NCBI GenBank assembly: GCA_003552365.1
Contig: PUKR01000198.1
Location: 1-7,347, forward strand
Length of the DNA: 7,347 nucleotides
From: Syntrophomonadaceae bacterium
Lineage (GTDB): Bacteria > Bacillota > Dethiobacteria > DTU022
Direction of reading: 5' to 3'
Below, in pieces: positions 6,291 to 7,347 of this stretch. The notes under the pieces were generated by a model. That model did no database searches. It had not been told where the DNA came from and worked only from the letters and a program-made list of their open reading frames with translations. The translations under genes were made by a program, and so were the position numbers. Within the stretch, counting starts at the first letter, position 1. The number at the start of each line of letters is the position of its first letter.

Positions 6291-6319
6291 ATTATAATAA
6301 CATATTCGGGAAATGAAAT
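6291..6319 (-). promoter_or_regulatory. Possible promoter for the korAB cluster
   Basis: The 159-nt gap before korA contains a perfect TATAAT (6296-6291). At 17 nt upstream there is only ATTTCA (6319-6314), 3 of 6 matches to TTGACA. If used, the leader would be about 95 nt. No strong hairpin terminator is seen after the CcdA-fusion stop at 6349, so read-through is also possible. The rest of the gap is A/T-rich with no other feature I can support. Confidence 0.35.
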
Positions 6320-6348
6320 ATAGAAAAATAACCGTATTCGATTTCTTC

Positions 6349-7347
6349 CTACATCCACCCAACCCAGGCCAGCAAAATCAAGCCGAGGACAATTAAAACC
6401 AGGCCGCTGGCATAGCTTAAATAATAAGTGTACTTATTAATCTTCGGCAAGCTTTTCGCCATGCCTGTAAAGGTTCCCGCAGCTAAAAGGGGCAACCCGT
6501 GACCTATACCGTAGATAAAAAGCAGTCCACTGCCATAGAAAGGTTCAGCCTGCACCGCTGCGTAAGTGATGATTACAGCTAACACCGGTGTGGCACAGGG
6601 CGATGCAACCAGGCCAAAAAGCATCCCCATGATTAGTGACCCTCCCATTCCGACCTTTTTAAAGGGAATAGTTTTTAAGCCGGGCAGGTCAAAAGAAAAA
6701 ACACCGATTAACTGCAGGCCCATGATGATTGCCACCGCGGCAAGCAGGTAGTACCAAAACTGTCCGATTTCACCGAAAACCCGGCCAAAACCGGCAGCAA
6801 TGAAGCCCAGGACGGCAAAAGTAACGGCTAAGCCGGCTACGAAGGAAAAAGAAAGGAAAAAACCCCTTGATTTGGGTCCTTCGCTGTACCCCCCGATATA
6901 GCTGACCAACAAGGGAACCATGGAAAGGATACAGGGGCTGATACTGGTCAAAACTCCCCCGGCAAAAACCAGGGCCAGGGTAAATAGAGACCTCTGCCCT
7001 ACCGTGCCGGGCAGGACTTCAGAAAAGAAGTAGTCAAGCCCGGTTAGCTCTTCACCTAAATCGGTATCGCTGACAATTACTTCCATCCGGGCAGCCATAT
7101 CCTCGTAATTCAAGGCCCCCGCCTCTTCCGAGGCAACATTCCCCTCACCATCGATAAAATAGAAAGCCGGTATATATAAAACCTCGTATTTTTCGGCTAA
7201 TTTCTCGCTTTCCGGTTGATCCAGATCGGCGACAATAAATTCCGCCTGTCCGCTGTATTCTTCCTTTAGAGCCATAACCACGGGCTCCATCGTTACACAG
7301 GACCTTCACCAGGAAGCGTAGAACTCCAAAAATATCGGTTTATTTGC
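6349..7347 (-). CDS. Thioredoxin-CcdA fusion (DsbD-like) with a predicted selenocysteine, 5' end outside window
   Basis: This membrane thiol-disulfide reductase should pass reducing equivalents through CcdA-type helices to its own thioredoxin domain. Read in one frame from the window edge (332 residues, first codon GCA at 7347), the thioredoxin strand KPIFLEFYASW is followed by UGA (7308-7306), then Arg-Ser-Cys17: W-U-R-S-C replaces W-C-x-x-C. The cis-Pro follows at 60 (YIPA), as in thioredoxins. After a linker come about six membrane segments, roughly 121-150, 163-186, 197-217, 233-262, 271-292 and 308-330. The paired CcdA cysteines are in ISPC (Cys139, first helix) and ASPC (Cys251, fourth helix). 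A conventional call would start at the ATG at 7290 and lose the redox motif. A nonsense mutation or base error is the alternative, but UGA exactly at the catalytic cysteine plus a SECIS-like hairpin favours selenocysteine. The signal or anchor upstream is outside the window. Confidence 0.85.
7267..7308 (-). promoter_or_regulatory. Predicted bacterial SECIS element with its selenocysteine UGA
   Basis: The UGA (7308-7306) is followed after 16 nt by a hairpin. UGGAGCC (7289-7283) pairs with GGCUCUA (7273-7267) over 7 bp, including one G-U pair, around the 9-nt loop CGUGGUUAU. The loop has a guanosine at its second position, and the UGA-to-loop distance is about 23 nt. From established knowledge, bacterial SECIS elements are short hairpins within the coding region just downstream of UGA, with a guanosine early in the apical loop, recognised by SelB. 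The fold was made by eye, without energy calculation. Confidence 0.65.

Noticed and set aside
7288..7290. ATG at 7290 as the start of the CcdA fusion
   Set aside because: Clear thioredoxin sequence continues upstream in the same frame through the UGA, there is no good ribosome binding site before this ATG, and starting here would cut the thioredoxin domain in the middle of its active-site motif.
1..7347. CRISPR array, insertion sequence, tRNA or rRNA genes, phage genes
   Set aside because: No regularly spaced repeats, transposase motifs, terminal repeats, cloverleaf or rRNA-like sequence was seen on either strand.

Overview
The window looks like an anaerobic, probably selenium-using bacterium of the Clostridia-type Firmicutes. 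This is inferred from gene content: a ferredoxin-dependent 2-oxoacid oxidoreductase, a CoA-pathway crotonase, several GTG/TTG starts with strong purine-rich ribosome binding sites, and a UGA codon at a redox-active selenocysteine position. No species can be named from the sequence alone. All convincing genes are on the minus strand, so transcription runs from position 7347 towards 1.

Layout in transcription order. (a) 7347-6349: the downstream part of a thioredoxin-CcdA fusion whose 5' end lies outside the window. Its thioredoxin motif reads Trp-UGA-Arg-Ser-Cys, so the UGA replaces the first catalytic cysteine. A 7-bp hairpin follows at the distance and with the loop guanosine expected of a bacterial SECIS. 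I read it as a selenoprotein; a conventional gene call would begin at the internal ATG at 7290 and lose the active site. (b) 6348-6190: intergenic region with a -10-like box. (c) 6189-3119: a tight run of korA (gamma-alpha fusion), korB (overlapping korA by 11 nt), a small membrane-anchored zinc-ribbon protein and a 65-residue helix-turn-helix protein. (d) 3010-1999: an enoyl-CoA hydratase/isomerase with both catalytic glutamates and an unusual insertion, then a 51-residue double-CxxC zinc-ribbon protein missed by length-filtered gene finding. (e) 1998-1672: a 327-nt gap with an extended -10 promoter, a long hairpin ending in a U-tract (candidate small RNA or attenuator) and a second near-perfect inverted repeat. 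(f) 1671-1: the first 557 codons of a class A penicillin-binding protein, whose end lies outside the window.

The KorAB pair would interconvert a 2-oxoacid and its acyl-CoA with ferredoxin as electron carrier, and the crotonase would act on an enoyl-CoA. Their adjacency suggests anaerobic acid or amino-acid catabolism, but the substrate is not shown. The CcdA fusion would carry reducing equivalents across the membrane to an extracytoplasmic selenol/thiol centre. The penicillin-binding protein is a separate cell-wall unit. The most notable item is the selenocysteine-containing CcdA fusion; the candidate structured RNA at 1857-1950 is second.
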